The position numbers and the translations under genes were made by a program. The notes under the pieces were generated by a model. It was given only the letters and a program-made list of their open reading frames with translations. It had not been told where the DNA came from and did not search any database. From Pseudomonadota bacterium (GTDB lineage: Bacteria; Pseudomonadota; Gammaproteobacteria; Steroidobacterales; Steroidobacteraceae), in contig JAFAEQ010000006.1 in NCBI GenBank assembly GCA_023423935.1, forward strand, positions 1-64,000: a stretch of DNA of 64,000 nucleotides. Direction: 5' to 3'. Shown one piece after another: positions 25,650 through 34,259 of this stretch (positions are counted from its first letter, which is position 1; the number at the start of each line of letters is the position of its first letter).

Positions 25650-26336
25650 ATGATGGAATCTGGAATGATGAAGGCTCGTTGGCGTGCAATCGGTGCTGCG
25701 GCGGTGTTGCTGACGTTTGCAACGGCGTGCACGACGGTGAATCCGTACACGCGCGAACAACAGACGAGCAAAGCGGCGAAGGGTGCGGGTATCGGCGCGG
25801 CCGCTGGCGCAGTCGCAGGGCTGCTGACGAAAGGCGACAAGCTGCAGAACGCGCTGATCGGTGCCGGCGTGGGCGCCATTGCCGGCGGCGGTGTGGGCTA
25901 TTACATGGACGTGCAGGAAGCCAAGCTGCGACAGAAGCTCGAAGGAACTGGTGTGAGCGTTACGCGCATCGGGGACAACATCACCCTGAACATGCCGAGC
26001 AGCATCACGTTCGCGTTGAATAGTGCAGATCTGAACTCGCAGTTCTACAACGCGCTCGGCGGTGTGGCGCTGGTGCTCAAGGAATACAACAAGACGGTGA
26101 TCGAGGTGGCGGGTCACACGGACAGCACGGGCAGCGATCAGTACAACATGCAGCTGTCGGAGCGTCGTGCGCAGTCGGTCGCCAATTACCTCACCGGCCA
26201 GGGTATTCAGGGTTCGCGCCTGCTCACGGTTGGCGCAGGCAAGACCCGTCCCGTCGCCTCCAATGACACGGAGCAGGGTCGTGCTGCGAATCGGCGTGTA
26301 GAGATCACGATCGTTCCGGTGACGCAGAAGGGCTGA
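25650..26336 (+). CDS. OmpA-family lipoprotein with glycine-zipper segment (YiaD-like)
   Basis: A 228-residue protein. A lipoprotein signal ends at TFATACTT (Cys27 from the first ATG). A glycine-zipper stretch (about 45-86, GAGIGAAAGAVAG, GAGVGAIAGGGVGYYMD) follows, and residues about 110-225 are an OmpA-like peptidoglycan-binding domain (TVIEVAGHTDSTGSDQYNMQLSERRA shortened to its key part GHTDSTG, then NRRVEI). It likely tethers the outer membrane to peptidoglycan. Two ATG codons are adjacent (25650, 25653); GAGGAG at 25641-25646 favours the second by spacing. Confidence 0.88.
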   Translation: MMESGMMKARWRAIGAAAVLLTFATACTTVNPYTREQQTSKAAKGAGIGAAAGAVAGLLTKGDKLQNALIGAGVGAIAGGGVGYYMDVQEAKLRQKLEGTGVSVTRIGDNITLNMPSSITFALNSADLNSQFYNALGGVALVLKEYNKTVIEVAGHTDSTGSDQYNMQLSERRAQSVANYLTGQGIQGSRLLTVGAGKTRPVASNDTEQGRAANRRVEITIVPVTQKG

Positions 26337-26345
26337 TAGCCGCTT

Positions 26346-26388
26346 CCAAGAAAAAGGGCCGGCTCTTGCGAGTCGGCCCTTTGCTTTT
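26346..26388. terminator. Two-way intrinsic terminator between the OmpA lipoprotein gene and rpoH
   Basis: GGGCCGGCTC and GAGTCGGCCC form a 10-bp stem (one mismatch) with a 4-base loop. A-runs precede it and TTTGCTTTT follows, so it can stop transcription from both converging genes. Confidence 0.85.
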
Positions 26389-26412
26389 CCGCCCTGGAAG
26401 GCGAGGCGCGTA

Positions 26413-27297
26413 TCAGGCTTCGGCGGGTTCGCTGATCAGCCCTCGCAGCTTCTTGATCGCATTCGCCTCGATCTGACGAATACGCTCCGCTGACACTCCG
26501 TACTGATCGGCGAGCTCGTGCAGCGTCGACTTCTCCTCCGTCATCCAGCGGCTGCGCAGGATGTGCTGGCTGCGTGCATCCAGCGTCTCCATCGCTTGAG
26601 CAAGACGATCCGACGTGTCGTCGTCCCATTGTTCGCGCTCCACGGCGACGGACGGATCCGCTTCCGGCGCGGGCAGGTATGAGGCCGGCGAATAAGAGCC
26701 TTCCTCTTCGTCCGCATCCGGCACTGGATCGAACGACAGATCGCGCGAGCTCAAGCGCTGCTCCATGTCGGTCACTTCGCGCGGCGTAACACCCAGTTCG
26801 TTGGCGATCGTCTGAGTTTCGCCCGCGGTCAACCAGCCCAGGTTCTTCTTGGACTTGCGCAGATTGAAGAACAGCTTGCGCTGCGCTTTCGTGGTGGCGA
26901 TCTTCACCAGTCGCCAGTTGCGAAGGACGTACTCGTGAATCTCCGCGCGAATCCAATGGACCGCGAAGGAGACCAGACGTACGCCCACGGTCGGATCGAA
27001 GCGTTTGACGGCCTTCATCAAGCCGACGTTACCTTCCTGAATCAGGTCGCCCACCGGCAGGCCGTAGCCGCTGTAGCCGCGCGCGATGTGAACGACGAAC
27101 CGCAGGTGCGACAGCACCAGCTCGCGTGCCGCATCCAGGTCCCCCTGCTCGCGGAATCGCGTGGCCAGATTCAGTTCTTCTTCCCGGCTGAGCACCGGGA
27201 TTCGCGACACGCGCTCCACGTACGCATCCAGGCTGCCTACCGGGCCGGCGAGGACCAGATCCGTGTTCGAGCGAATAATCGCTGTAGCTGTGGTCAT
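26413..27297 (-). CDS. rpoH: RNA polymerase heat-shock sigma factor sigma-32
   Basis: A 294-residue sigma factor. Region 2 (about 60-125) contains GLPVGDLIQEGNVGLMKAVKRFDP and SFAVHWIRAEIHEYVLRNW. The RpoH box QRKLFFNLRK, specific for sigma-32, follows, and region 4 (about 235-290) has the helix-turn-helix TLHELADQYGVSAERIRQIE. It directs transcription of heat-shock genes. Start 27297 is used: GGAGG lies 11 bases upstream; an in-frame TTG at 27315 overlaps that site. A CIRCE element lies in the leader. The ftsXE genes are upstream on the same strand, an arrangement common in gammaproteobacteria. Confidence 0.95.
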   Translation of the reverse strand: MTTATAIIRSNTDLVLAGPVGSLDAYVERVSRIPVLSREEELNLATRFREQGDLDAARELVLSHLRFVVHIARGYSGYGLPVGDLIQEGNVGLMKAVKRFDPTVGVRLVSFAVHWIRAEIHEYVLRNWRLVKIATTKAQRKLFFNLRKSKKNLGWLTAGETQTIANELGVTPREVTDMEQRLSSRDLSFDPVPDADEEEGSYSPASYLPAPEADPSVAVEREQWDDDTSDRLAQAMETLDARSQHILRSRWMTEEKSTLHELADQYGVSAERIRQIEANAIKKLRGLISEPAEA

Positions 27298-27330
27298 GTT
27301 GAAGATGTCCTCCAAATGTTGGAGCGGAGT

Positions 27331-27357
27331 TTAGCAATCACGATGTTGGAGTGCTAA
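27331..27357. promoter_or_regulatory. CIRCE element (HrcA operator) upstream of rpoH
   Basis: TTAGCAATC, nine spacer bases, GAGTGCTAA. The CIRCE consensus is TTAGCACTC-N9-GAGTGCTAA; the right half is perfect, the left half has one change, and the spacer length is exact. It ends 33 bases before the rpoH start codon, where a bound HrcA repressor would block transcription. Confidence 0.85.
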
Positions 27358-27477
27358 AGACTCAAAAGGTTCTCCTTCATGGCGCCTTCCGGCCAGAATG
27401 CAAGGTGCGACCAAGTCCTTGAATCTGCTAAGCAAAATGACTCGTGAATCAAGGTCATTAAGCTCGTGAAAGGTGCC

Positions 27478-28392
27478 TCAGCTGGGCTCGATCTGACGCA
27501 AATGCCGGGTCGCCGCGATAAATGAGCCCATCCATCCGAGCACGATACCCACCCCGAGGAGAGCAGCGGTGGCGTCGGGCGGCAAACCCGAAAGTTCGAA
27601 GCCGCTGCCATACAAACCCGCGATACGACGCACTGGATCCCTCAAGACGCCAATTACGACAGCGGTCACGAGCCAGGCGACCAGAGCTCCCCCTGCGCCA
27701 TACCAGACTCCGCTGTAAAGGAAGGGTCTGCGCACGAAGGCATCACTACCGCCGACCAGCTTGGTGACCTCGATCTCCTGTCGGCGATTCTGGATATCGA
27801 GACGGATCGTGTTGCCGACGATGGCCATGACGCCGATGGCCAGGAACGCGGCTGTCAGCAGAACCCCGCGACGAATGGCTTCCAGGATTGCCTGCAATCG
27901 ATTCACCCACTCCGTATCGAGCTGAACGAGTTCGACCGAGGGCAGCGCACGGATGTCCTTGGCTAGTTCCTCAAGGTGGGCTGCCGTCGCGGATTCAGCC
28001 CGTGGTCGCACGATCAACGCATGCGGTAACGGGTTGTTCGGCAAGGCGTCGATGGCCGGGCCGAAGCCGGAGTCACGTCGAAATTCTCTGAGTGCATCCT
28101 CGGCGGTAATCACTTCCACTGTGGCGACGTCTCGCCGCTGCCGCAGTCGCTCGGCGATGCGTTGGGCTTCGTCGGCCGATGTCGGCATCTTGAGATAGAC
28201 GGACAGATCGACGGCACGATCCCAGTTTCCCGTCGCAGTTTCGACGTTGGTAATGAGCAGATACAGGCAGGCCGGCAGGGCGAGGGCAATGCCGATGACC
28301 AGCGTTGTGAACAGGGTCGCGAGCTTCTGTTTCGACAGCCGTCCGAGTGCGCCGATGAGGGTCTGGGCGTGCCGTGTGAGCCACGCGCTCAT
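27478..28392 (-). CDS. ftsX: Cell division protein FtsX
   Basis: A 304-residue membrane protein with four helices: one near residues 24-46, then a periplasmic loop (about 50-170), then three in the C-terminal half (about 175-195, 225-250, 270-292). It is the permease-like partner of FtsE; the complex acts at the divisome and activates cell wall hydrolases via the periplasmic loop. NTIRLDIQNRRQEIEVTKLVGGSDAF is shortened here to the conserved core RRQEIEVTKLVG. The start overlaps the ftsE stop by 4 bases. Confidence 0.94.
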   Translation of the reverse strand: MSAWLTRHAQTLIGALGRLSKQKLATLFTTLVIGIALALPACLYLLITNVETATGNWDRAVDLSVYLKMPTSADEAQRIAERLRQRRDVATVEVITAEDALREFRRDSGFGPAIDALPNNPLPHALIVRPRAESATAAHLEELAKDIRALPSVELVQLDTEWVNRLQAILEAIRRGVLLTAAFLAIGVMAIVGNTIRLDIQNRRQEIEVTKLVGGSDAFVRRPFLYSGVWYGAGGALVAWLVTAVVIGVLRDPVRRIAGLYGSGFELSGLPPDATAALLGVGIVLGWMGSFIAATRHLRQIEPS

Positions 28393-29105
28393 GCTTCGAA
28401 ACTCCGCTCAGCGACGAACTTCTCGGGGTCGAGCGGCGCAGGCGTGGGGTCGTCCTGCTGGAGCCGTCCGCCTTCGAGGCGAATACGGCGCACGGGAAAG
28501 CGTTCGAGCAGATACAAATCGTGACTGGCGATGAGCACCGTCACGCCGACTTCGTTGAAGCGTCGAAAGATGTTCATCACTTCGATCGAAAGGTCCGGGT
28601 CCAGATTGCCGGTGGGTTCATCGGCGATGAGGATCGGCGGCTTGCTGACGACGGCGCGCGCAATCCCGACCCGCTGTTGTTCGCCTGTGGACAATTCGAT
28701 CGGCAGACTTTGTTCGCGGCCGAGCAACCCGACCTGATCGAGCGCGGCCCGGACTCGTTTGCCGATTTCCTTCGTCCCTATGCCTGCGATGATGAGCGGG
28801 AGTGCGACGTTGTCGAAGATCGTCCGGTCGTGCAGCAGTTTGTGATCCTGAAAAACCACGCCGACCTGACGCCGGTAGGCTGGAATCTTGCGGCGGGAGA
28901 TGCCCGCCACATTCTGGCCATTGACGATGAGTTGTCCGCGAGTCGGCCGTTCGATGAGCGCAATGAGCTTGAGCAGGCTCGATTTGCCCGCGCCAGAGTG
29001 GCCGGTCAGAAACGCAATTTCGCCCGCCTTGAGCTCGAGCGACAGATCGCTCAGCGCCTCACGACCGTTCGGGTAGCGTTTGAAAACATGATCGAACCGG
29101 ATCAT
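28389..29105 (-). CDS. ftsE: Cell division ATP-binding protein FtsE
   Basis: A 238-residue ABC ATPase with Walker A GHSGAGKS (near residue 36), signature LSTGEQQR and Walker B ILIADEPTGNLD. It starts with the family's MIRFDHVFKRYPNG. It pairs with FtsX to regulate septal wall hydrolysis. The C-terminus has a short extension (ERSFEA region) beyond the core. The gene lies between ftsY and ftsX, as in E. coli, in the order ftsY-ftsE-ftsX-rpoH. Confidence 0.95.
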   Translation of the reverse strand: MIRFDHVFKRYPNGREALSDLSLELKAGEIAFLTGHSGAGKSSLLKLIALIERPTRGQLIVNGQNVAGISRRKIPAYRRQVGVVFQDHKLLHDRTIFDNVALPLIIAGIGTKEIGKRVRAALDQVGLLGREQSLPIELSTGEQQRVGIARAVVSKPPILIADEPTGNLDPDLSIEVMNIFRRFNEVGVTVLIASHDLYLLERFPVRRIRLEGGRLQQDDPTPAPLDPEKFVAERSFEA

Positions 29106-29129
29106 TCGTTCTTGTATCTCATGCCCGCG

Positions 29130-30107
29130 TCACGAGTTCTTCTTCAATAAGGCATCGACGAAGGCTTCCGCATCGAACTCGTCGAAATCTTCTGCGCTCT
29201 CGCCTGTACCGATGAAGCGGATCGGCAGTTTCAGTTCATCTGCGATCGGGAAAACGATGCCGCCCTTGGCCGTCCCGTCGAGCTTGGTGAGCACTACGCC
29301 GGTGACGCCCAGAGCTTCGTGAAACAGCTTCGCCTGCTGAAGCGCATTCTGTCCCTGACTCGCATCAAGGACCAGCAGAACCTCTTGCGGTGCCGTCGGG
29401 TCGACACGACCCATGACGCGCTTCACCTTCTTCAGTTCTTCCATGAGATTCGATTGCGTATGCAGACGCCCCGCGGTGTCTGCCAGCAAGACGTCGATGC
29501 CGCGAGCTTTCGCAGCCTGTAAAGCGTCGAAGGCCACGGCCGCCGGATCGGTTCCGGCGGCCTGCGCGATGACCGGTACTGCGTTACGCTCGCCCCAGAT
29601 CTGTAGCTGCTCCACAGCCGCGGCGCGGAAGGTGTCGCCGGCCGCGAGCATCACTTTGAGTTGATAATCCTTCATCCGCCGCGCGAGCTTACCGATCGTC
29701 GTGGTCTTGCCCGCACCGTTCACACCCACCACGAGAATGGCGAACGGCACGATGCTGCGGTCAATCAGCAGGGGCACCGCCGCGGGACGCACCACATCCA
29801 GCAGCGACTTGCGCAGCGCATTGAGCAGTGCTTCGAGATTGCCGAGTTCCTTGCGCGCGACCTGCTTGCGCAGTCCTCCCAGGATTCTTTCTGTCGTCTC
29901 GACCCCGACATCGGCCGTGATCAAGCGGGTTTCGAGTTCGTCGAGAACGGTGTCGTCGATCCGCCCGCCCGGAAGCAGATTGGCGAGATCGTAAGTAAGC
30001 CAGGAGTCACCACGATTGAGCTTCGCGCGCAGGCGCTGAAACAAACCGGGTTTGTTCTCCTTCTCGGCAGGAGCCTCGGCCGACGATTTCGATTTGAAGC
30101 CGAACAT
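29130..30107 (-). CDS. ftsY: Signal recognition particle receptor FtsY
   Basis: A 325-residue SRP receptor GTPase: N domain (about 25-105), then the G domain with VGVNGAGKTTTIGKLARR, AAGDTFRAAAVEQL, DTAGRLHTQ and TKLDGTAKGG. It docks ribosome-SRP complexes at the inner membrane. The acidic A domain of E. coli FtsY is reduced here to about 20 residues, as in many other bacteria. It is the first gene of the ftsY-ftsE-ftsX operon and diverges from rsmD, with a gap of 79 bases holding both promoters. Confidence 0.95.
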   Translation of the reverse strand: MFGFKSKSSAEAPAEKENKPGLFQRLRAKLNRGDSWLTYDLANLLPGGRIDDTVLDELETRLITADVGVETTERILGGLRKQVARKELGNLEALLNALRKSLLDVVRPAAVPLLIDRSIVPFAILVVGVNGAGKTTTIGKLARRMKDYQLKVMLAAGDTFRAAAVEQLQIWGERNAVPVIAQAAGTDPAAVAFDALQAAKARGIDVLLADTAGRLHTQSNLMEELKKVKRVMGRVDPTAPQEVLLVLDASQGQNALQQAKLFHEALGVTGVVLTKLDGTAKGGIVFPIADELKLPIRFIGTGESAEDFDEFDAEAFVDALLKKNS

Positions 30108-30186
30108 TGCGTTACTTGGATGGCAGGAATTTCGCGAACGATTCTATCAGCACGAGCCCATCCTCTGGCCTGTATGCTTGGTCTCG

Positions 30187-30795
30187 ATGATTCGAAAGAT
30201 CAGAACGGAAAAAGTCGCTGCACGCAGCGCAACGAGCTCTTCTGCGCCCAATCGTCTGCGCATCATCGCGGGTCGCTGGCGCGGTGTGCCCATCACCTTT
30301 CCTGCCGTCGAGTCTATTCGCCCATCTCCCGACCGTGTGCGTGAAACGCTGTTCAATTGGCTTCAGCACGAGATCGTCGGTGCGAGTTGCCTGGATCTGT
30401 TTGCGGGCAGCGGCGCACTGGGTATCGAAGCGCTCTCGCGTGGCGCCGCCAACGTCACCTTCGTAGACAGCGATCCGCGGATCTCGCGTCATATCGAACA
30501 GACGCTGCAACGACTTTCGGCGAGCGACCAACGAGTCGTGGCCATGGATGCGTTGAACTTCCTCAAGGGACCGGCGCAGGCCTTTCAGATCGTGTTTCTG
30601 GATCCGCCGTACGCATCGGACCTGCTCGCAGAAGTGTGCGCGCTGCTGGCGAAGGGATGGCTCGCGCCGCGCGCCTGGATCTATCTCGAGAACGCGGCTG
30701 ACCGGGCGCTGCCGGAATTGCCGGCCGGTTGGTCGCTCTACCGCAGCAAGCGCGCCGGACAAGTCGGCTATCATCTGGTGCAGGCGATTTACTGA
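30187..30795 (+). CDS. rsmD: 16S rRNA (guanine966-N2)-methyltransferase
   Basis: A 202-residue SAM-dependent methyltransferase. It has RIIAGRWRGVPI near the N-terminus, RPSPDRVRETLFNWL, motif I CLDLFAGSGALGIEALSRGA and the catalytic FLDPPY. It methylates G966 of 16S rRNA. Start 30187 fits the family length; an upstream in-frame ATG at 30052 lies inside ftsY on the other strand and is unlikely. It diverges from ftsY and is followed by coaD after 11 bases, a very common pair. Confidence 0.92.
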   Translation: MIRKIRTEKVAARSATSSSAPNRLRIIAGRWRGVPITFPAVESIRPSPDRVRETLFNWLQHEIVGASCLDLFAGSGALGIEALSRGAANVTFVDSDPRISRHIEQTLQRLSASDQRVVAMDALNFLKGPAQAFQIVFLDPPYASDLLAEVCALLAKGWLAPRAWIYLENAADRALPELPAGWSLYRSKRAGQVGYHLVQAIY

Positions 30796-30806
30796 CCGAG
30801 GCTGCT

Positions 30807-31301
30807 ATGACGGGTGCGATGTATCCGGGTACGTTCGACCCGATCACCAATGGCCATTACGACCTTGTGCGTCGTGCGGCAGATATTTTTGAGCGCGTGG
30901 TCGTCGCCATTGCAGCGAATCCCGGCAAGGCACCGCTGTTTACTCTCGACGAACGCGTCCATCTTGCGCGCGAGGTGCTCAAAGACATCAGCAACGTCGA
31001 GGTCACCGGCTACACCGGTCTGACAGTCGACTTCGCACGCCAGCATGGCCTGCGCGTCGTCGTGCGCGGTTTGCGCGCCGTCTCGGATTTCGAGTTCGAG
31101 TTTCAGCTCGCAACCATGAGCCGACATCTCACGGACAAAGTCGACTACGTATTCCTCACGCCAACCGAGCAGTTCAACTTCATTTCCTCGACGCTCGTGC
31201 GGGAGATTGCGAGCCTGGGCGGCAATGTCGGCAAGTTCGTTCACCCGACGGTCGAGGCCGCGCTCAAGGAAGCCTGGGCAAAGCGCCGGGCTTCGGGCTG
31301 A
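30807..31301 (+). CDS. coaD: Phosphopantetheine adenylyltransferase
   Basis: A 164-residue enzyme of the fourth step of CoA synthesis (4'-phosphopantetheine + ATP). It shows the nucleotidyltransferase motif GTFDPITNGH (residues 8-17), VVRGLRAVSDFEFE and the ISSTLVREIA loop. Length and motifs match E. coli CoaD. It is cotranscribed with rsmD and ends 3 bases before the end of the converging mutM gene. Confidence 0.95.
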   Translation: MTGAMYPGTFDPITNGHYDLVRRAADIFERVVVAIAANPGKAPLFTLDERVHLAREVLKDISNVEVTGYTGLTVDFARQHGLRVVVRGLRAVSDFEFEFQLATMSRHLTDKVDYVFLTPTEQFNFISSTLVREIASLGGNVGKFVHPTVEAALKEAWAKRRASG

Positions 31302-31304
31302 CGT

Positions 31305-32120
31305 CTACCGCTGGCATTGCCTGCAGTAGTAGGTCGATCGCTGTCCTTGTACCAGCTGCTTGATCGGCTCCCGGCATACACGGCACGGTTCGCCGTTACG
31401 CTCGTAGACGAATAATTTTTGACGGAAGTAGCCTGGGGTGCCTTGCGGATTCACGTAATCCCGCAAAGTCGTGCCCCCTTCGCGAATGGCCGCGCGCAAG
31501 ACGCTGCGGATCGATTTCGCCAGAGCCGCGAACTCTTCCTTTCTGAGTCGCCCGGCACGACGGGTTGGCCGTATGCCCGCCTGAAATAGTGCTTCGCTCG
31601 CATAGATGTTGCCGACGCCGACGACCACCTGTGCGTTCATCAAGAATTGTTTGATCGCGACGCTTCGTCCTTTGGCCGCAGCGGCTAAATAGTCGGCATC
31701 GAATTCGTCCGACAACGGCTCGGGGCCCAGCGATGCGAGCAGCGGATGCGTGAGCGGATCTTCTGGTGTCCACAGCAGGCAGCCGAAGCGACGCGGATCG
31801 TTGAGTCGCAGGCAATCGCCCGAATCCAGAACGAGGTCGACGTGATCGTGCGTGAGCGGCACGACCGATGAAGGCATGACACGCAAACTGCCGGACATTC
31901 CAAGGTGCACGATCAGGGAGCCGCGCTCGAGATCAAGCAGCAGATACTTGGCGCGGCGGCGCACCTGCTCGATCCGTTGTCCGATCACCTGCGCTGACAA
32001 ATCATCAGGCACGCGCCATCGCAGTCGTGGCTCACGGACCACGACGTGTTCGATGACACGTGCGCTCACGAAGGGGTCGATGCCCCGGCGAGTCGTTTCG
32101 ACTTCAGGAAGTTCGGGCAT
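31305..32120 (-). CDS. mutM: Formamidopyrimidine-DNA glycosylase
   Basis: A 271-residue base-excision repair enzyme that removes oxidised purines such as 8-oxoguanine. It starts with the catalytic PELPEVETTRRG (Pro2 nucleophile, Glu3), has the central helix-two-turn-helix (about 130-220, VGVGNIYASEALF) and ends in the zinc finger CRVCREP...YYCRQCQR. All key residues are present. It stands alone, converging with coaD. Confidence 0.95.
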   Translation of the reverse strand: MPELPEVETTRRGIDPFVSARVIEHVVVREPRLRWRVPDDLSAQVIGQRIEQVRRRAKYLLLDLERGSLIVHLGMSGSLRVMPSSVVPLTHDHVDLVLDSGDCLRLNDPRRFGCLLWTPEDPLTHPLLASLGPEPLSDEFDADYLAAAAKGRSVAIKQFLMNAQVVVGVGNIYASEALFQAGIRPTRRAGRLRKEEFAALAKSIRSVLRAAIREGGTTLRDYVNPQGTPGYFRQKLFVYERNGEPCRVCREPIKQLVQGQRSTYYCRQCQR

Positions 32121-32222
32121 GTATGAAAAGGCCGATTGAATCGTGTGAGAACGCCATCACACTTGGTCGCGCCGCCAAGTGACTGGTGCCGCACTCCTGC
32201 GCCAGTACAGGGAATGGCTCAT

Positions 32223-32251
32223 TTGTCGGGTCGGGGGGTCTCCGCTATAGT
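32223..32251 (+). promoter_or_regulatory. Sigma-70 promoter of the desaturase gene
   Basis: TTGTCG (32223-32228), 17 spacer bases, TATAGT (32246-32251). Transcription should start near 32258, only about 8 bases before an in-frame GTG at 32266 but about 44 bases before the GTG at 32302, which decides for the second start. Confidence 0.7.
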
Positions 32252-32301
32252 CCCCGGCAGTCTCGGTGTTTGGTCAAATTCCCCTTTCTGTAGGTCATCA
32301 C

Positions 32302-33480
32302 GTGAATCTGGATTTTCTATACGGCTTTTTGAATCTTAACTTCTGGGGTTATGTGGTGGTCACGTTCGTGATGATCCAGATCACCTTCATGGGAGTGACC
32401 CTCTATCTGCATCGGGATGCGGCTCACCGCAGCCTCGATCTGCATCCCGCCTTGCGGCACTTCTTCCGCCTCTGGCTATGGCTGACCTCGGGCATCGTGA
32501 CGCGCGAGTGGGTCGCCGTGCACCGCAAGCACCATGCACGCTGCGAGACCGCGGAAGATCCACACAGCCCGGTGGTCTTCGGTTTGAAAAAAGTACTGCT
32601 CGAAGGCGCTGAGCTCTATCAGGCGGAAGCGCGCAATGCCGAGACGTGCGAGAAGTTCGGTCGCGGCACGCCCGACGACTGGATGGAGCGCAACGTTTAT
32701 TTGCGCCATCGCAATCTGGGCATCGTATTGATGGTGATCATCGATCTGCTGCTCTTCGGCGTTCCGGGAATCATCGTGATCGCAGCGCAGATGCTGGCGA
32801 ATCCGCTCATGGCGGCAGGTGTGATCAACGGTATCGGCCACTACTACGGCTATCGCAACTTCGAGTGCCCAGACGCTGCTCGCAACATCATGCCCTGGGG
32901 CTTCCTGGTGGCCGGCGAGGAACTGCACAACAACCACCATGCCTTCCCGAGCTCGGCGAAGTTCTCGGTCCAGCGCTGGGAGTTCGATATCGGCTGGCTC
33001 TATATCCGTATTTTCCAGACCTTGGGTCTCGCGCGAGTCATCCGCGTTGCTCCAGAACCGGCTCGGGTAGCGCCTCGCGTTCATATCGATCTGGACACGG
33101 TTCGTGCCGTCATCGTGAACCGCATGCACGTGCTGCGTGAGTATTCCCGCAATGTGACCATTCCGGTGTTCCGGGAACAGCTGCGCGCGGCCGGTGGCCA
33201 GTTGAGCCGTCGCGTGAAGAAGCTGCTCGTCCGCGAGCCGGTGCTGCTCGATCAGGATGCCCAGACCAAGCTCAAGGAAGTGCTGGCCCATAATCAGACG
33301 CTCAAGACCGTCCATGAATTCCGCGAGCGCCTGCGCGTGCTCTGGAACGGCCAGACCATGAGCAACGAGTCTTTGCTGCAGCACCTCAGGGACTGGATTG
33401 CCCAGGCGGAGGCCAGCGGCATCAAGGTACTCCAGGATTTCGCCGCCAGCTTGCGCAGCTATGCGTTGCAGCGCACCTGA
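32302..33480 (+). CDS. desA: Acyl-CoA/acyl-lipid delta-9 fatty acid desaturase, DesA type
   Basis: A 392-residue membrane di-iron desaturase with three histidine boxes: HRDAAH (residues 37-42), HRKHH, and HNNHH in GEELHNNHHAFPSS. Membrane helices lie around 17-36 and 130-175. The long soluble C-terminal part (about 260-392) matches the aerobic desaturase DesA of Pseudomonas, which puts a cis-9 double bond into membrane phospholipid chains. Start GTG 32302 is chosen from promoter position and from the family's short N-terminus; GTG 32266 is the alternative. Confidence 0.9.
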   Translation: MNLDFLYGFLNLNFWGYVVVTFVMIQITFMGVTLYLHRDAAHRSLDLHPALRHFFRLWLWLTSGIVTREWVAVHRKHHARCETAEDPHSPVVFGLKKVLLEGAELYQAEARNAETCEKFGRGTPDDWMERNVYLRHRNLGIVLMVIIDLLLFGVPGIIVIAAQMLANPLMAAGVINGIGHYYGYRNFECPDAARNIMPWGFLVAGEELHNNHHAFPSSAKFSVQRWEFDIGWLYIRIFQTLGLARVIRVAPEPARVAPRVHIDLDTVRAVIVNRMHVLREYSRNVTIPVFREQLRAAGGQLSRRVKKLLVREPVLLDQDAQTKLKEVLAHNQTLKTVHEFRERLRVLWNGQTMSNESLLQHLRDWIAQAEASGIKVLQDFAASLRSYALQRT

Positions 33481-33510
33481 TCGGCTCCTGCCTGCTTCGT
33501 GAAGCAAAGA

Positions 33511-33538
33511 AACCCGCCGCAAGGCGGGTTTTCTTTTT
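33511..33538 (+). terminator. Intrinsic terminator of the desaturase gene
   Basis: ACCCGCC and GGCGGGT form a 7-bp stem with a GCAA tetraloop, followed by TTTCTTTTT, 30 bases past the stop codon. Confidence 0.88.
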
Positions 33539-33682
33539 GGGGAGATCGATGGGAGCAGAGGGCCGGCACGCGCCAGCAGGGCGTTCTGCGAGGCTGCAGC
33601 GTCCCGACATCCCAAGAGCGACCGAGCCGCCGGGTCGAATCGATCTGATCCGCCGAGCAGGTTCACATGGGTGGCGGAAACG

Positions 33683-33709
33683 AAAAAGCCCGCCAGAGGC
33701 GGGCTTTTT
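33683..33709. terminator. Two-way terminator behind rpmBG
   Basis: AAAAAGCCCGCC and GGCGGGCTTTTT form a 12-bp stem with a 3-base loop. The A-run and T-run on the two sides allow function on both strands; it lies 22 bases past the rpmG stop on the minus strand. Confidence 0.88.
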
Positions 33710-33731
33710 GCAGTGTAAGGATCGTTAACCC

Positions 33732-33887
33732 TTACTTGATCTTTGCTTCCTTGTAGGCCACGTGCTTGCGGACCTTAGGATCGAATTTCTTAACTTCCAT
33801 CTTGTCCGGATGGAGGCGCTTGTTCTTGGTGGTGGTGTAGTAGTGACCGGTGCCGGCGGTCGACAGCAGCTTGATCTTTTCGCGCAT
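33732..33887 (-). CDS. rpmG: 50S ribosomal protein L33
   Basis: A 51-residue protein starting MREKIKLLSTAGTGHYYTTTK (shown in part) and ending YKEAKIK, nearly the same as E. coli L33. It is the zinc-free form, with no CxxC motifs. AAGGAG lies 7 bases before the start codon. It is the second gene of the rpmB-rpmG operon, 18 bases after rpmB, as in E. coli. Confidence 0.97.
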   Translation of the reverse strand: MREKIKLLSTAGTGHYYTTTKNKRLHPDKMEVKKFDPKVRKHVAYKEAKIK

Positions 33888-33905
33888 GACTACGCTCCTT
33901 AACCT

Positions 33906-34142
33906 TTAAACCGCCACGCCCTGAGCGCGCAGTTCGGCAACGACCTTGTCGATGCCCTTCTTCTCAACCGTACGCAGGCCCTTGGTCGACAGACGCAGGC
34001 TCACGAAACGGCGCTCGGTTTCCAGCCAGAAACGCTGCGTGTGCAGGTTCGGCAGGAAGCGGCGGCGACGCTTGTTGTTGGCGTGCGAAACGCGATTTCC
34101 GGTCATCGGCTTCTTGCCGGTGATCTGACAGACTCTGGACAT
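33906..34142 (-). CDS. rpmB: 50S ribosomal protein L28
   Basis: A 78-residue basic protein, MSRVCQITGKKPMTGNRVSH at the N-terminus, with the L28 core RRRRFLPNLHTQRFW and TKGLRTVEKKGID. Start 34142 has GAGGAAATC just upstream, and the upstream extension to 34235 has no family match. It is the first gene of rpmBG, with its own promoter at 34207-34235. Confidence 0.97.
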   Translation of the reverse strand: MSRVCQITGKKPMTGNRVSHANNKRRRRFLPNLHTQRFWLETERRFVSLRLSTKGLRTVEKKGIDKVVAELRAQGVAV

Positions 34143-34206
34143 GACGATTTCCTCGGGTGGCCGGCCCGGGCGTAAGACAAGGGCGGCCCGGAAAAATGAG
34201 TCGCGC

Positions 34207-34235
34207 TTTATACCAGCCGGATACGGTACCGGCAA
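34207..34235 (-). promoter_or_regulatory. Sigma-70 promoter of rpmBG
   Basis: On the minus strand: TTGCCG (34230-34235), 17 spacer bases, TATAAA (34207-34212). Transcription should start near 34200, giving a leader of about 58 bases before rpmB. Confidence 0.75.
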
Positions 34236-34259
34236 GCAGATGGCGCCTGCTTCGTCCAG

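Noticed and set aside
34143..34235. N-terminal extension of L28 to 34235
   Set aside because: The extension covers the -10 box of the rpmBG promoter and lacks family match; the ATG at 34142 has a ribosome binding site.
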